The notes beneath the pieces are model-generated. The model was not told the DNA's origin. It did not search any database and worked only from the letters and a program-made list of their open reading frames with translations. A DNA stretch of 64,000 bases from Clostridium sp. Marseille-Q2269 (GTDB taxonomy: Bacteria > Bacillota > Clostridia > Clostridiales > Clostridiaceae). The first letter of the stretch is position 1. Each line of letters begins with the position of its first letter. This document shows positions 1-8,167 of the stretch, piece after piece. A program made the translations under genes and the position numbers. The stretch lies in the NCBI RefSeq assembly GCF_943736985.1, contig NZ_CALSFS010000007.1, positions 124,001-188,000 of the forward strand, given 5' to 3'.

Positions 1-920
1 TTAGGATTCATTCTACCGCAATTAGGTCTAGAATGATACTTGTCTCCTGTAGCTGGTATCCACACAGAACCTCCAACTTGCTGCTGATTTGATTCATTTA
101 CTTTACTATTTTGTTATGGTTCTTGTGATGAAACTGTTTTAGCTGTATTTTCTTTAACACTGTTTGATACATTAGTAGAATTATTATTAACATTACTACT
201 TGTACTAGATTTATTAGTAGATGTATTCTCATCATTAGCATATCCATTGTAAGATGCTGGTTTACAATTAAATGTTATATTCTTGCCATCACTTGTTGCT
301 ATAATAGTGCCATTTTCATCTGTTCTATAAACATTTATATTTTTACTCTTAAGCCTATCCATAACTCCTTGGATTGGGTGTTTATACTTATTATCTTTAC
401 CTACAGATATAACTGCATATTTTGGATCAACTTTGTTTAGGAAATTGGCTACTGTAGACGTTTTAGAACCATGGTGTCCCACTTTTAAAACATCTGCTTT
501 TATATCTAAATTGCTATTAACCATTTCCATTTCACAAGTACCTTCAGCATCACCAGTAAATAAGAATGATTTGCTTCCAAATTGTACTTTTATAACTATA
601 GAATAATCATTTGCACTTTTATATGAATTCCCCTTAGGAGCCAATACTGTACATGTGGCTTCCCCTAATTTAAAACTTTCCCCTGGAGTTGGATTGGTAA
701 ATTTCAAACCTTTACTTTTGGTTGCAGTTACTACATCCTTGAAAGTTTTAGTGGTACTTGTAACTTTTGGCATATATATCTTACCAACTTTAAAACTGTT
801 GATAAGATAATCCATACCACCAATATGATCTTCATGTGCATGTGTTCCTACTAAAAAATCTAAATTATTTACACCTTAGTCTGATAAATATTTTTTTACC
901 GTTTGGCTATCATCATTATT
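1..920 (-). pseudogene. Broken MBL-fold (ComEC/Rec2-like) secreted hydrolase
   Basis: This is a decayed metallo-beta-lactamase-fold protein of the ComEC C-terminal type. Reading the minus strand, a metal-binding motif HAHEDHIGG lies just before residue 1 of the longest open stretch (114-815). It is cut off from upstream codons by an in-frame TAA near 877-879. The open stretch carries the later MBL motifs FTGDAE and GHHGSKTST, then a Ser/Asn/Thr-rich linker. A second in-frame TAA at 112-114 separates a tail reading VWIPATGDKYHSRPNCGRMNP, which looks like the small C-terminal domain common on clostridial members. The N-terminus and signal peptide are missing beyond about 920, where sequence next to the resolvase begins, and the gene also runs off the left edge. 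At least two nonsense mutations plus 5' truncation make a functional product unlikely. Its loss may be tied to arrival of the neighbouring island. Confidence 0.8.
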
Positions 921-1004
921 TCATTAAATTATCTATAGGTTGTACGGTAAACATTAGTATATAAGATAACTGATACGTTATTTATATATATTTAACGTAA
1001 CTTA

Positions 1005-1580
1005 TTATTTTAAATTCGTTTCTGACTCATCACTTTGCTTTAAATAACGATAAAGGGTAGCCTTAGAAACATTTAAAGTTTCACGAATATCTTTTATGGA
1101 ATTATTGGGGGCATTAACTAAAGCCTTTGCCATAGAAATCTTTTTATTATCCATTACTCGTGGTCTTCCACCAATTCTTCCTCTAGCTCTTGCAGCTTTA
1201 AGACCTGCATTTGTCCTTTCTCTTATAATATCTCGTTCAAACTCAGCTAAAGATGCAAATATATGAAATATTAATTTTCCTCCACTGGTAGTAGTATCAA
1301 TCTTTTCTTGAAGACTTTGAAATCCTATATTTTTTTCACTTAAATCATTTACGACTTCAATTAAATGCTTTAAGGATCTGCCAAGTCTATCAAGTCTTCA
1401 AACAACTAATATATCTCCTTTAAGCAAATAAGTTAAAGCTTCCTCTAATCCCTTACGTTCAGTTTTAGCTCCACTTGCAATATCTGTAAAAATCTTTTCG
1501 CATCCAGATTTTACCATAGCGTCTTTTTGCAATTCTAAATGTTGATCCTGAGTAGATACTCTTGCATAGCCAATCAACAT
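1005..1580 (-). pseudogene. Serine resolvase/invertase with premature stop
   Basis: The gene would encode a 191-residue small serine recombinase of the Tn3 resolvase/Pin invertase family, which cuts and rejoins DNA through a phosphoserine link. The catalytic serine sits in the N-terminal GYARVSTQDQ motif. After 60 codons a TGA at 1398-1400 replaces the tryptophan of the conserved VVWRLDRLGRS motif. Beyond it the same frame stays open: GGKLIFHIFASLAEFERDIIRERT, the ARARGRIGGRP linker and a C-terminal helix-turn-helix (ISMAKALVN, IRETLNVSKATLYRYLK). A single TGG to TGA change therefore explains the break and the decay looks recent. It lies downstream of the toxin operon on the same strand and is probably the recombinase of the element that brought the operon in. 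I cannot exclude a sequencing error. Confidence 0.88.
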
Positions 1581-1640
1581 AACAATATCTCCTTTCTCTT
1601 ATGTTGGTTAAAGATATTTTATAATAATAGAGTCTTATAA

Positions 1641-1679
1641 CTCAAATTCATAGTCAAGTTATAATACTATGAATTTGAG
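1641..1679. repeat. Perfect 14-bp inverted repeat upstream of resolvase
   Basis: Arms CTCAAATTCATAGT (1641-1654) and ACTATGAATTTGAG (1666-1679) match perfectly around an 11-nt spacer. The site is about 60 bp upstream of the resolvase start and about 145 bp past the last aegerolysin stop. There is no strong T-run on either side, so a recombinase operator or res subsite seems more likely than a terminator. Confidence 0.6.
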
Positions 1680-1823
1680 ATAACTTTTGATATTATTTTC
1701 AGGTTATTTCATATATTTTTAGTTATTTTGAAAAAAGCTTCTATATTTTTTATTTTATTATAAAAGTTAATTCTTATATCAAATTGTATAAAACTTATGT
1801 GAACAATATCATAATAAACACTT

Positions 1824-2300
1824 TTAAGACCATACTCTTGCTACGTTAAGATTAACATTTCCGATGGCTCCGCCGGAATTTATGTTTCCTGGATATATTT
1901 CTATCATAAAATTGTCATTAAATTTAGTATATGAAAATTTGTTTGAACCACTCCATGGACAATCCCAGTAAATTGTAAATAATTTATTTTTATTTTTATC
2001 ACAAATATCAAAACGTCCTTCTGTACCAGACGGAGAATCTTTACGTCCGGAAGATTCTATTATAGCAATTTCATTTTTTGAAATTTTTGTTTTATTAACA
2101 TCTTCAGCGCTAATTTCATGATTTTGATTATCTGGATTATAAAATTTACCCCATGAGAGGGTTGCATTTTGAATTGTAAGTTCTTCATTTACGGCTTTAA
2201 TATGAAATTTCACCCACTGCTTATATGCTCTACCCTCTATAAAATTTTCTTGTTTATCCATTCTGTTATCAAAACAATTTTTCTCATTTTCGTGATTCAT
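1824..2300 (-). CDS. Aegerolysin (Asp-hemolysin-like), last gene of toxin operon
   Basis: This 158-residue protein belongs to the aegerolysin family: small beta-sandwich proteins that bind membrane sphingolipids, notably ceramide phosphoethanolamine, and act with partner pore formers. A polar N-terminal extension of about 24 residues precedes the core. The core reads AYKQWVKFHIKAVN, ATLSWGKFYNPDNQNHEIS, SSGRKDSPSGTEGRFDI, FTIYWDCPWSGSNKF and GAIGNVNLNVA, the usual aegerolysin signature with its YWDCPW segment. There is no signal peptide, as expected for a crystal or spore-associated toxin. The start has a good AGGAGG site. Its N-terminal 64 residues differ from the upstream copy only at residue 3, but the C-terminal half diverges. 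In Paraclostridium bifermentans the matching pair is Cbm17.1/Cbm17.2. Family assignment is strong; insect activity is inferred from context. Confidence 0.9.
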   Translation of the reverse strand: MNHENEKNCFDNRMDKQENFIEGRAYKQWVKFHIKAVNEELTIQNATLSWGKFYNPDNQNHEISAEDVNKTKISKNEIAIIESSGRKDSPSGTEGRFDICDKNKNKLFTIYWDCPWSGSNKFSYTKFNDNFMIEIYPGNINSGGAIGNVNLNVARVWS

Positions 2301-2423
2301 ATTTAAATCCTCCTACCTCAATAATTTAATATTTTCTTTAATATAGTTACAGTCTAATTACTGTATTTTATCTTTTAGAACTTAGATAAGCCTCTAATAT
2401 ATTAATCTTGTGAAAATTAATTT

Positions 2424-2900
2424 TTATAACCAGATTTTTGCTACGTTAAGATTAACATTTCCAATGTCTCCACGCTCATTTATTTGTGTTGGTAATTTCT
2501 CCATGATAAATTTTTCATTATGTTTAATATATGAAAAGGAGTTTAGTCCTCCCCATGGGCAATCCCAATAAATTGTAAATAATGTTTTTTTATTTTTATC
2601 ACAAATATCAAAACTTCCTTGTGTACCAGACGGAGAATCTTTACGTCCGGAAGATGCTATTATAGCAATTTCATGTTTTGATATTTTTGTTTCATTAACC
2701 TTTGAAGGGCTAATTTCATGATTTTGATTATCTGGATTATAAAATTTACCCCATGAGAGGGTTGCATTTTGAATTGTAAGTTCTTCATTTACGGCTTTAA
2801 TATGAAATTTCACCCACTGCTTATATGCTCTACCCTCTATAAAATTTTCTTGTTTATCCATTCTGTTATCAAAACAATTTTTCTCATTTTCTTGATTCAT
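2424..2900 (-). CDS. Aegerolysin (Asp-hemolysin-like), tandem paralogue
   Basis: This second 158-residue aegerolysin sits 123 bp upstream of its twin and about 256 bp downstream of the second Cry gene, all on the minus strand. The aegerolysin core motifs are present: WVKFHIKAVNEELTIQNATL, WGKFYNPDNQNHEIS, SSGRKDSPSGTQGSFDI, YWDCPWGGLNSFSY and IGNVNLNVAKIW. It starts after an AGGGGG ribosome site. Compared with the other copy, changes cluster at residues 65-100 and 118-147 (for example PSKVNE for AEDVNK and KLPTQINERGD for IYPGNINSGGA). Those regions include loops near the lipid-binding face in known aegerolysins, so the two may bind different lipids or partners. No secretion signal is visible. 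Function as a co-toxin with the Cry proteins is inferred from operon order. Confidence 0.9.
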   Translation of the reverse strand: MNQENEKNCFDNRMDKQENFIEGRAYKQWVKFHIKAVNEELTIQNATLSWGKFYNPDNQNHEISPSKVNETKISKHEIAIIASSGRKDSPSGTQGSFDICDKNKKTLFTIYWDCPWGGLNSFSYIKHNEKFIMEKLPTQINERGDIGNVNLNVAKIWL

Positions 2901-3156
2901 GTTTAAATCCCCCTACCTCAATAATTTAATATTTTCTTTAATATAGTTACAGTCTAATTACTGTATTTTATATTTTAGAACTTAGATAAGCCTTTAATAT
3001 ATTAATCTGTAATAAAACATTGTAAAGCAATCATTAATATGTCTCAAATTTAGTATTTTCAATAAATAATTAATAATAGTTATCAGTTATTACAAAATCA
3101 CTTGGTGAACCATTTTAAATAATGTCTAATTACAAGTAAACCTATTATTTTTTACT

Positions 3157-5097
3157 TTAACTTATTGGGATAAATTCTATTTTATCAATAATTAAAAGTT
3201 GGTCACCTTTATTTATAATTGTTTTAGCTTCATATGGTATCTTTAATTGCATAATTACTTCTTCGTCATCTGGTAATAAAGTAATTTCTGTACTTGAATC
3301 AATATATTTATAATTTTGAAAATGGAAGGCATCATTAGAATGTGATCCAGTAAAAGTTAATTCAGGATTAAATTCAACTACTATATCGCTTTGTACATTA
3401 GTTTTCATAATAAGAAATATTTCACTAATATCATTGTTACAAGCATAATAAATACGAATTTTGAATTTATGCTCTTGTTTAAATTTAAAATGCACTGGAA
3501 TTGTTATAATTCCTTGAGGTATCTCGTCGTATTCAGGATTCAATTTAGTTACATTTATCTTAGATAAAATTACATCTCCTCCTGTAAAACCAGGACCTTC
3601 TACAATTGATAAAGTTAAATCATACATATTTAGTAAATTACTAGCTTTTACAACTGGAATTTGTGTTATTGTAGGATGTCCTTTTTTCATAAAAACTATA
3701 TTATTATTTAATCTAATACTTTGATGTGTCCCACCGAATAAATAAACTCTTACTTTATCCTTATAATTATTATTTATAGTAACAGCACTTAATATCATAT
3801 CAGATAAAATATAGTTACTGTTCTTATTTTCTATATGACCAATGCCCACAGAAGTTTTATAATAGTTTTTGGTACTTTCATTTGTCGGTATCGAATTATA
3901 AGTCAGTTCTCCATCATTATAAAAAAACTTCATTTCTCTAATACTAGTAGGTTTTCCATTCAAGGTATTACTGAGTATCTCAATATTATTAACATTTTTG
4001 TGACCGTTATCATCTTGAAAGTACATTACTTCTGTGTTGTCAGTATCATCTCCATAAGATTTTTTAAAGATCTTTTTATCACTCTTTCTAAATCTATTTA
4101 AATGTCCTGTTAAATACTCATCATCTTCACTTGTATAGCAAGTAATGGATTCCAATCTAGAAAATAATTTCTTGGGAGGTGTTAAATTTTCACCATCAAA
4201 AATAACAGATTCATAATTAACTGGGTCTGAATATAAAGTCCTAGTAAGAGCTTGTACAGCTACGGGTTTATCATATATAATTGGATCATAAAGTAAAAAT
4301 AGTGATATAATATCTAAGACAAAAACATGCATATTTCTAATATATTTATTTAAATCAACCCAATTCTTATTAGGATTTTCCTTAATATCTTCTAGTCCAT
4401 TCCAATACCACATAACACAATGATTAATATACTTATTTGTCAATGACACCATTTCCATATAATATAGTTCATATAAAGCTTTATCCATATTTTTTTCTTT
4501 TCCAATAATTAGCCTTTCTCTTAAAAGCATCAAATGAAGATTAGCCGCTTGTGCATAAACAGGTAGTAGTGCTATTTCATAATCTTTAACTTTAAAGTGA
4601 GGCATAGAGCTTTGAAATTGCGAATTAGCAGTGAGAATAGTATCAAACAATTCCTTAGTTAAATAGGGGTTATCCCTATCTTTACTCCAAGCATCTAAAC
4701 GACTATCATAAATATTAAGTACTGACTTCAAAGACTCTAGTTGTACCTCTGCATTTTGCTGTACCACTTTGCTGATTACTTTATCCGTAATTTGTTCTGC
4801 ATCAATCATAAGATTATCAAAAAGATTCTTTTCATCTTCCATTGCTTTAAAAATAAGGGGAAGTATTATGGATATTACTAAGGCTATAGTTCCTATAGTA
4901 AGACCTACTGGATTTGTTGAAGAAATTGCAGCAATGATAGTGCCAGTGACTGCCAATGTTCCAGTAACACCGTCAATTACAGTTAATTCTAGTACCTCAG
5001 GTTCCACTATATCCTCACGTAATGAATTATTAGATATATTAGAATAGTCCTGTGATATATCTAATAATTTATATTGATTGCTAGTATCTTTATTCAT
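3157..5097 (-). CDS. Three-domain Cry delta-endotoxin (second cry gene)
   Basis: This is a 646-residue insecticidal crystal-type pore-forming toxin. The N-terminal domain I helical bundle includes a long hydrophobic stretch at about residues 45-83. Conserved block 1 (YAQAANLHLMLLRERLIIG) is at 181-199, and block 2 (WVDLNKYIRNMHVFVLDIISLF ending near LTRTLYSDP) is at 246-292. Block 3-like ITQIPVVKAS is near 478, block 4 VEGPGFTGGDVI near 499, an FKIRIYYACNN strand near 545, and block 5 IDKIEFIPI closes the protein. There is no C-terminal protoxin extension, so the size matches activated cores and the short clostridial Cry16/Cry17 proteins. The start has AGGAGG. A 137-bp gap with its own promoter-like block separates it from the first cry gene. 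Cry family membership is near certain; target insect is unknown. Confidence 0.96.
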   Translation of the reverse strand: MNKDTSNQYKLLDISQDYSNISNNSLREDIVEPEVLELTVIDGVTGTLAVTGTIIAAISSTNPVGLTIGTIALVISIILPLIFKAMEDEKNLFDNLMIDAEQITDKVISKVVQQNAEVQLESLKSVLNIYDSRLDAWSKDRDNPYLTKELFDTILTANSQFQSSMPHFKVKDYEIALLPVYAQAANLHLMLLRERLIIGKEKNMDKALYELYYMEMVSLTNKYINHCVMWYWNGLEDIKENPNKNWVDLNKYIRNMHVFVLDIISLFLLYDPIIYDKPVAVQALTRTLYSDPVNYESVIFDGENLTPPKKLFSRLESITCYTSEDDEYLTGHLNRFRKSDKKIFKKSYGDDTDNTEVMYFQDDNGHKNVNNIEILSNTLNGKPTSIREMKFFYNDGELTYNSIPTNESTKNYYKTSVGIGHIENKNSNYILSDMILSAVTINNNYKDKVRVYLFGGTHQSIRLNNNIVFMKKGHPTITQIPVVKASNLLNMYDLTLSIVEGPGFTGGDVILSKINVTKLNPEYDEIPQGIITIPVHFKFKQEHKFKIRIYYACNNDISEIFLIMKTNVQSDIVVEFNPELTFTGSHSNDAFHFQNYKYIDSSTEITLLPDDEEVIMQLKIPYEAKTIINKGDQLLIIDKIEFIPIS

Positions 5098-5123
5098 TTT
5101 TTACCTCCTAAGTTAATTTTCCC

Positions 5124-5190
5124 ATCTGTTAAGTTATATGAACATTGATTTCTCTATACCTATTTAAATATAATAATTTTTCCACAAACA
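5124..5190 (-). promoter_or_regulatory. Conserved upstream block of second cry gene
   Basis: A roughly 65-bp stretch here is almost identical to the region upstream of the small gene at 50780-51010. Its core, read on the minus strand, is CAATGTTCATATAACTTAAC followed by AG, 27 nt before the ATG. The core also precedes the first cry gene at the same spacing. CATATAAC could be a -10 element and GGTATAG, 14 nt upstream of it, a weak -35. Similarity to a sporulation (sigma-E-type) promoter is only suggestive. Confidence 0.55.
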
Positions 5191-5234
5191 TATACAAAAC
5201 GTAATTTATATTAGGGTAATTAAATTTTTAGTTT

Positions 5235-7139
5235 TTAATTAATAGGAATCAATTCTATCTTATCAGCAATTAAAAACTTAGGAAAATCATTAAAGGTTCC
5301 ATCATCGTAATAAAATTGTAAAGATATCTTATCGATGCCGCCTTTAGGTATTGATAAGGGTTCATCAAAATAAGAATACTTAAAATAATTGTACTTAAGA
5401 TCAGGGTAATAGTCTCCGTCTGGAAAAGTTTGCTCTATATCAGTAGTTATATAATTATGACCAGCAACAAGTCTCATAATACCAATATCATGATTAGAAG
5501 CATAATAAATACGTATATTAAAGTCACGGTGTGTAGATATTAAATTAGGTTCTATTGGTATTATTATCTCATTTTTCATATAATAGGAAGGTGTTTCATT
5601 AGGAGGTTGGTAAACTTTAGATAAAATTACATCTCCCCCTGTGAAACCCGGACCTTCTATAACTGATATCTCGCTATGTTTTTCAGAACTTGTAATTTTA
5701 CTTCCCTTAACTAGGGGAATTTGAGTTATTAAATCATCAGTATCTTCTAAATTTCTTTCTTCTATATAGTTGGTTCTATCAATACCTTTATATGTCCAAG
5801 CAAATGAATAGCTGTGAGGTCTATCCATAGCATGAAACTCATTTCCACCATCAGCTAAAATCATATTTGATAATATATGTGTATAGCTTTCATCATTTAA
5901 ATCAGCTGAGCTTCCTTCTATATTACGAGTAAATTCAATATTATTAGAATTAGATTCCATTTCTTCATAAATCCATTTTTTATCAGATTCCGTTCCTGTA
6001 AAATTAATTGATTTTATAGAAGTAGGTTTAGTATTATTTATACTATTATAAAATATTTTTGTTTCCAGAACTCCTATATCTTTAAAATCTATAACTTGTT
6101 TCTTATTAGCGTTATCAAAATTTCCATATCGAGTCTCTTCAAAATCTTCACTATTAATATCAGTACTTTTATATCTATTAATATAACCACTTAAAAATTT
6201 TTCTTTCTGTGTATCAGTATAAAATGTAATCCCATATAGTGTAGAAAACAATTTTGGAGAAATCATATATTTTTTGTCATATTCATCTATAGTCATATTA
6301 TTATTTAGTATAAAATTTGTTGGATCTGAATAAACCTTTCTAGTAAGAACTTGCATTTTTATAGGTTTATTATATATACGTACATCATAAACTGGAAAGA
6401 TAGAAATCATATCTTTTACATAAAATGTCATATATCTGCAATACTTATTAACATCAACCCAGGATTTTTTTTGACTAAATTTTATATCTTGTAAACCATT
6501 ATTATAATAATTTACACAATGGCTAATATATTTTTTCGTATTTTCCAGTACATATTGATAATATTCATTCTGACTATCATATTCCAATTGTGAATATAAA
6601 TTCAATTTTTCACCATAAATCATACCATCTCTTAAAAGTAATAAATGAAGATTTGCCAATTGTGTATAAATTGGTAATAATACTACTTCATAATGTTCAG
6701 GTCTAAATATGTGCATGTTATATTCATAAATAAAATTAATTTCTTTAAATGTGTATACTAATTGATCAATTAAAGATTTATTATTTTGGTCATTAATCCA
6801 AACTTTTAAAGTATCATTATAATCTTTAAATTTTGAGTAAAGATCTTCTAGTTTCATCATTACTGAGTTTTGTATCATAGATGGTACTTCCTTATTAGTA
6901 ATACTCTTTGTATCACTAAGTATTTCATAGAAAATATTATTTGGTTCTTGATCATTGTTCCATAATATGGATGATATTGTATCTATTACGAAATTTTCAT
7001 CTGATAGATTATTAAAATCCATATGTTGAAATACATTATGAATAGTATCAATTATCTTAAGAGTACTCATAATACCATTTGAGAACTCTGAATCTAAAGA
7101 CTTCGGAATATTTAATAATGTGTTGTTATTTTTATTCAT
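5235..7139 (-). CDS. Three-domain Cry delta-endotoxin (first cry gene)
   Basis: This 634-residue Cry-family toxin is first of the pair. Block 1 (IYTQLANLHLLLLRDGMIYG) is at about 157-176. Block 2 (WVDVNKYCRYMTFYVKDMISIF ending near LTRKVYSDP) is at 227-273, and block 3-like WTYKGIDRTN with ITQIPLVKGS lies at 448-480. Block 4 IEGPGFTGGDVI is near 494, an NIRIYYASNHD strand near 541 and block 5 ADKIELIPI at the C-terminus. Unlike its partner, the first 110 residues are polar and lack an obvious hydrophobic domain I hairpin, so it may need the second Cry for membrane insertion. There is no C-terminal crystallisation half. It begins after GGGAGG, and its upstream box begins about 27 bp past the lysozyme stop. 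Family call is firm; the order and division of labour resemble Cry16A/Cry17A. Confidence 0.95.
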   Translation of the reverse strand: MNKNNNTLLNIPKSLDSEFSNGIMSTLKIIDTIHNVFQHMDFNNLSDENFVIDTISSILWNNDQEPNNIFYEILSDTKSITNKEVPSMIQNSVMMKLEDLYSKFKDYNDTLKVWINDQNNKSLIDQLVYTFKEINFIYEYNMHIFRPEHYEVVLLPIYTQLANLHLLLLRDGMIYGEKLNLYSQLEYDSQNEYYQYVLENTKKYISHCVNYYNNGLQDIKFSQKKSWVDVNKYCRYMTFYVKDMISIFPVYDVRIYNKPIKMQVLTRKVYSDPTNFILNNNMTIDEYDKKYMISPKLFSTLYGITFYTDTQKEKFLSGYINRYKSTDINSEDFEETRYGNFDNANKKQVIDFKDIGVLETKIFYNSINNTKPTSIKSINFTGTESDKKWIYEEMESNSNNIEFTRNIEGSSADLNDESYTHILSNMILADGGNEFHAMDRPHSYSFAWTYKGIDRTNYIEERNLEDTDDLITQIPLVKGSKITSSEKHSEISVIEGPGFTGGDVILSKVYQPPNETPSYYMKNEIIIPIEPNLISTHRDFNIRIYYASNHDIGIMRLVAGHNYITTDIEQTFPDGDYYPDLKYNYFKYSYFDEPLSIPKGGIDKISLQFYYDDGTFNDFPKFLIADKIELIPIN

Positions 7140-7165
7140 AATCTTCCTCCCATTAATATATATAG

Positions 7166-7190
7166 ATCTGTTAAGTTATATGAACATTGC
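7166..7190 (-). promoter_or_regulatory. Conserved box upstream of first cry gene
   Basis: The motif GCAATGTTCATATAACTTAA followed by CAGAT lies 27 nt before the start codon, at the same spacing as at 5124 and almost the same as at 51038. Only this core is conserved here, because upstream sequence belongs to the lysozyme gene end. It may be a promoter -10 region or a regulator site. Confidence 0.5.
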
Positions 7191-7216
7191 GCTTTTCCAC
7201 CTTATGAAACACAATT

Positions 7217-8167
7217 TTATTTTAGGCTTCTAAATAAAGATTTCCAAGTTTCCTTTCCTACAATTCCATCTTGTTCTAAGTTACAATCTCTTTGAAATAA
7301 TTTTACTGCTGTTACTGTGTTAGTTCCAAAAATTCCATCAGCTTCATAAGAACCTACAGGATAGCCTATGTTAATAAGCATTTCTTGTATAATCTTAGTT
7401 ATGTTACCTCTTGCACCCTGTTTACATATTGGGGCACTACTAAGAGTTGCCTCTCCCGCCGTGTTGTCTACTGCAATGTTACCCAAGCCTTGGTTATTTA
7501 TTTCTTGTTGTAATGCTCCTATTAAACTGTGTCTACCATAGATAGTTGAGGAACTCTCTCCAGATGGCTTTGAAGGTTGTACATCAACTTTACCTATGAA
7601 AATTTTATCAATAAAGTTACTTAAATCCACATTTCCACTAACACCATTTATACGTCCAGTTTCAGTGTATTGATGCCCAACCACAACTTTGAAACCAGTT
7701 TCCATGGGCTGATTAACACCATAGTGAGCGATCCAACCAGGATATTCTTTAACTCTACTATCTAAATTATCTCTACCAAAATAACCTCCAGTATAAATCA
7801 TACAATCATATCCGCTTAGAGATTTAAACTTATTTAGAAAATCTATGCATCTGTTAGATATTTCTGTTCTACCTCTCCCCATGTTATTAGTTTCTATATC
7901 TAAGCAAGGTAATATATTAAATTGTTTATTTTTTATAGAGTTCCAGAAGTCTACTGCTTGTTGTGTAGGATTAGTTTTCTCACTCATAAAGTGATAAAAT
8001 CCTACGTTAAGATCTGCACCTTTTGCTCCATTGTAGTTTTTATCCAATAATGGGTCTACATAATCTACTCCTTCCGTGGCCTTGATTATTACTACATTAA
8101 TTCCACTATTCTTTACAGAATAAAAATTAACGTTGCCGTTGTGCATACTTATATCTATTCCTTTCAT
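7217..8167 (-). CDS. GH25 lysozyme with C-terminal peptidoglycan-binding domain
   Basis: This 316-residue glycoside hydrolase family 25 muramidase cleaves the MurNAc-GlcNAc bond of peptidoglycan. The catalytic domain spans about residues 1-195, opening with KGIDISMHNG and carrying the acidic LPCLDIETN motif and GVSGNVDLSNF near its end. After a Ser/Pro linker (about 196-210) a PG_binding_1-type domain fills the C-terminus (ITKIIQEMLINIGYPVG, DGIFGTNTVTAVKLFQ). There is no signal peptide, as in phage endolysins, so it would act from inside on mother-cell lysis or need a holin, which I do not see. It is on the same strand 77 bp upstream of the first cry gene, and looks like the head gene of the toxin cassette. 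Release of toxin by lysis is a reasonable inference. It could instead be a leftover prophage endolysin. Confidence 0.92.
   Translation of the reverse strand: MKGIDISMHNGNVNFYSVKNSGINVVIIKATEGVDYVDPLLDKNYNGAKGADLNVGFYHFMSEKTNPTQQAVDFWNSIKNKQFNILPCLDIETNNMGRGRTEISNRCIDFLNKFKSLSGYDCMIYTGGYFGRDNLDSRVKEYPGWIAHYGVNQPMETGFKVVVGHQYTETGRINGVSGNVDLSNFIDKIFIGKVDVQPSKPSGESSSTIYGRHSLIGALQQEINNQGLGNIAVDNTAGEATLSSAPICKQGARGNITKIIQEMLINIGYPVGSYEADGIFGTNTVTAVKLFQRDCNLEQDGIVGKETWKSLFRSLK

Larger units (their letters stand above)
1824..3007 (-). repeat. 600-bp tandem duplication holding the two aegerolysins
   Basis: The gene and about 105 bp of upstream sequence are repeated with an offset of exactly 600 bp (1824-2408 and 2424-3007). 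The upstream part, including TTTAATATTTTCTTTAATAT and the tract that follows, and the first ~190 coding bases are nearly identical, while the 3' coding halves differ. This points to duplication followed by uneven divergence or partial gene conversion. Confidence 0.85.

Noticed and set aside
1824-3000. Possible third aegerolysin or bicomponent leukocidin
   Set aside because: Only two open frames of 158 residues exist, and the signature is aegerolysin, with no stem or rim domain of leukocidins.
3157-7139. Botulinum-neurotoxin-like or NTNH genes
   Set aside because: No HExxH zinc motif or neurotoxin domains are present. Blocks 1-5 are those of Cry toxins.
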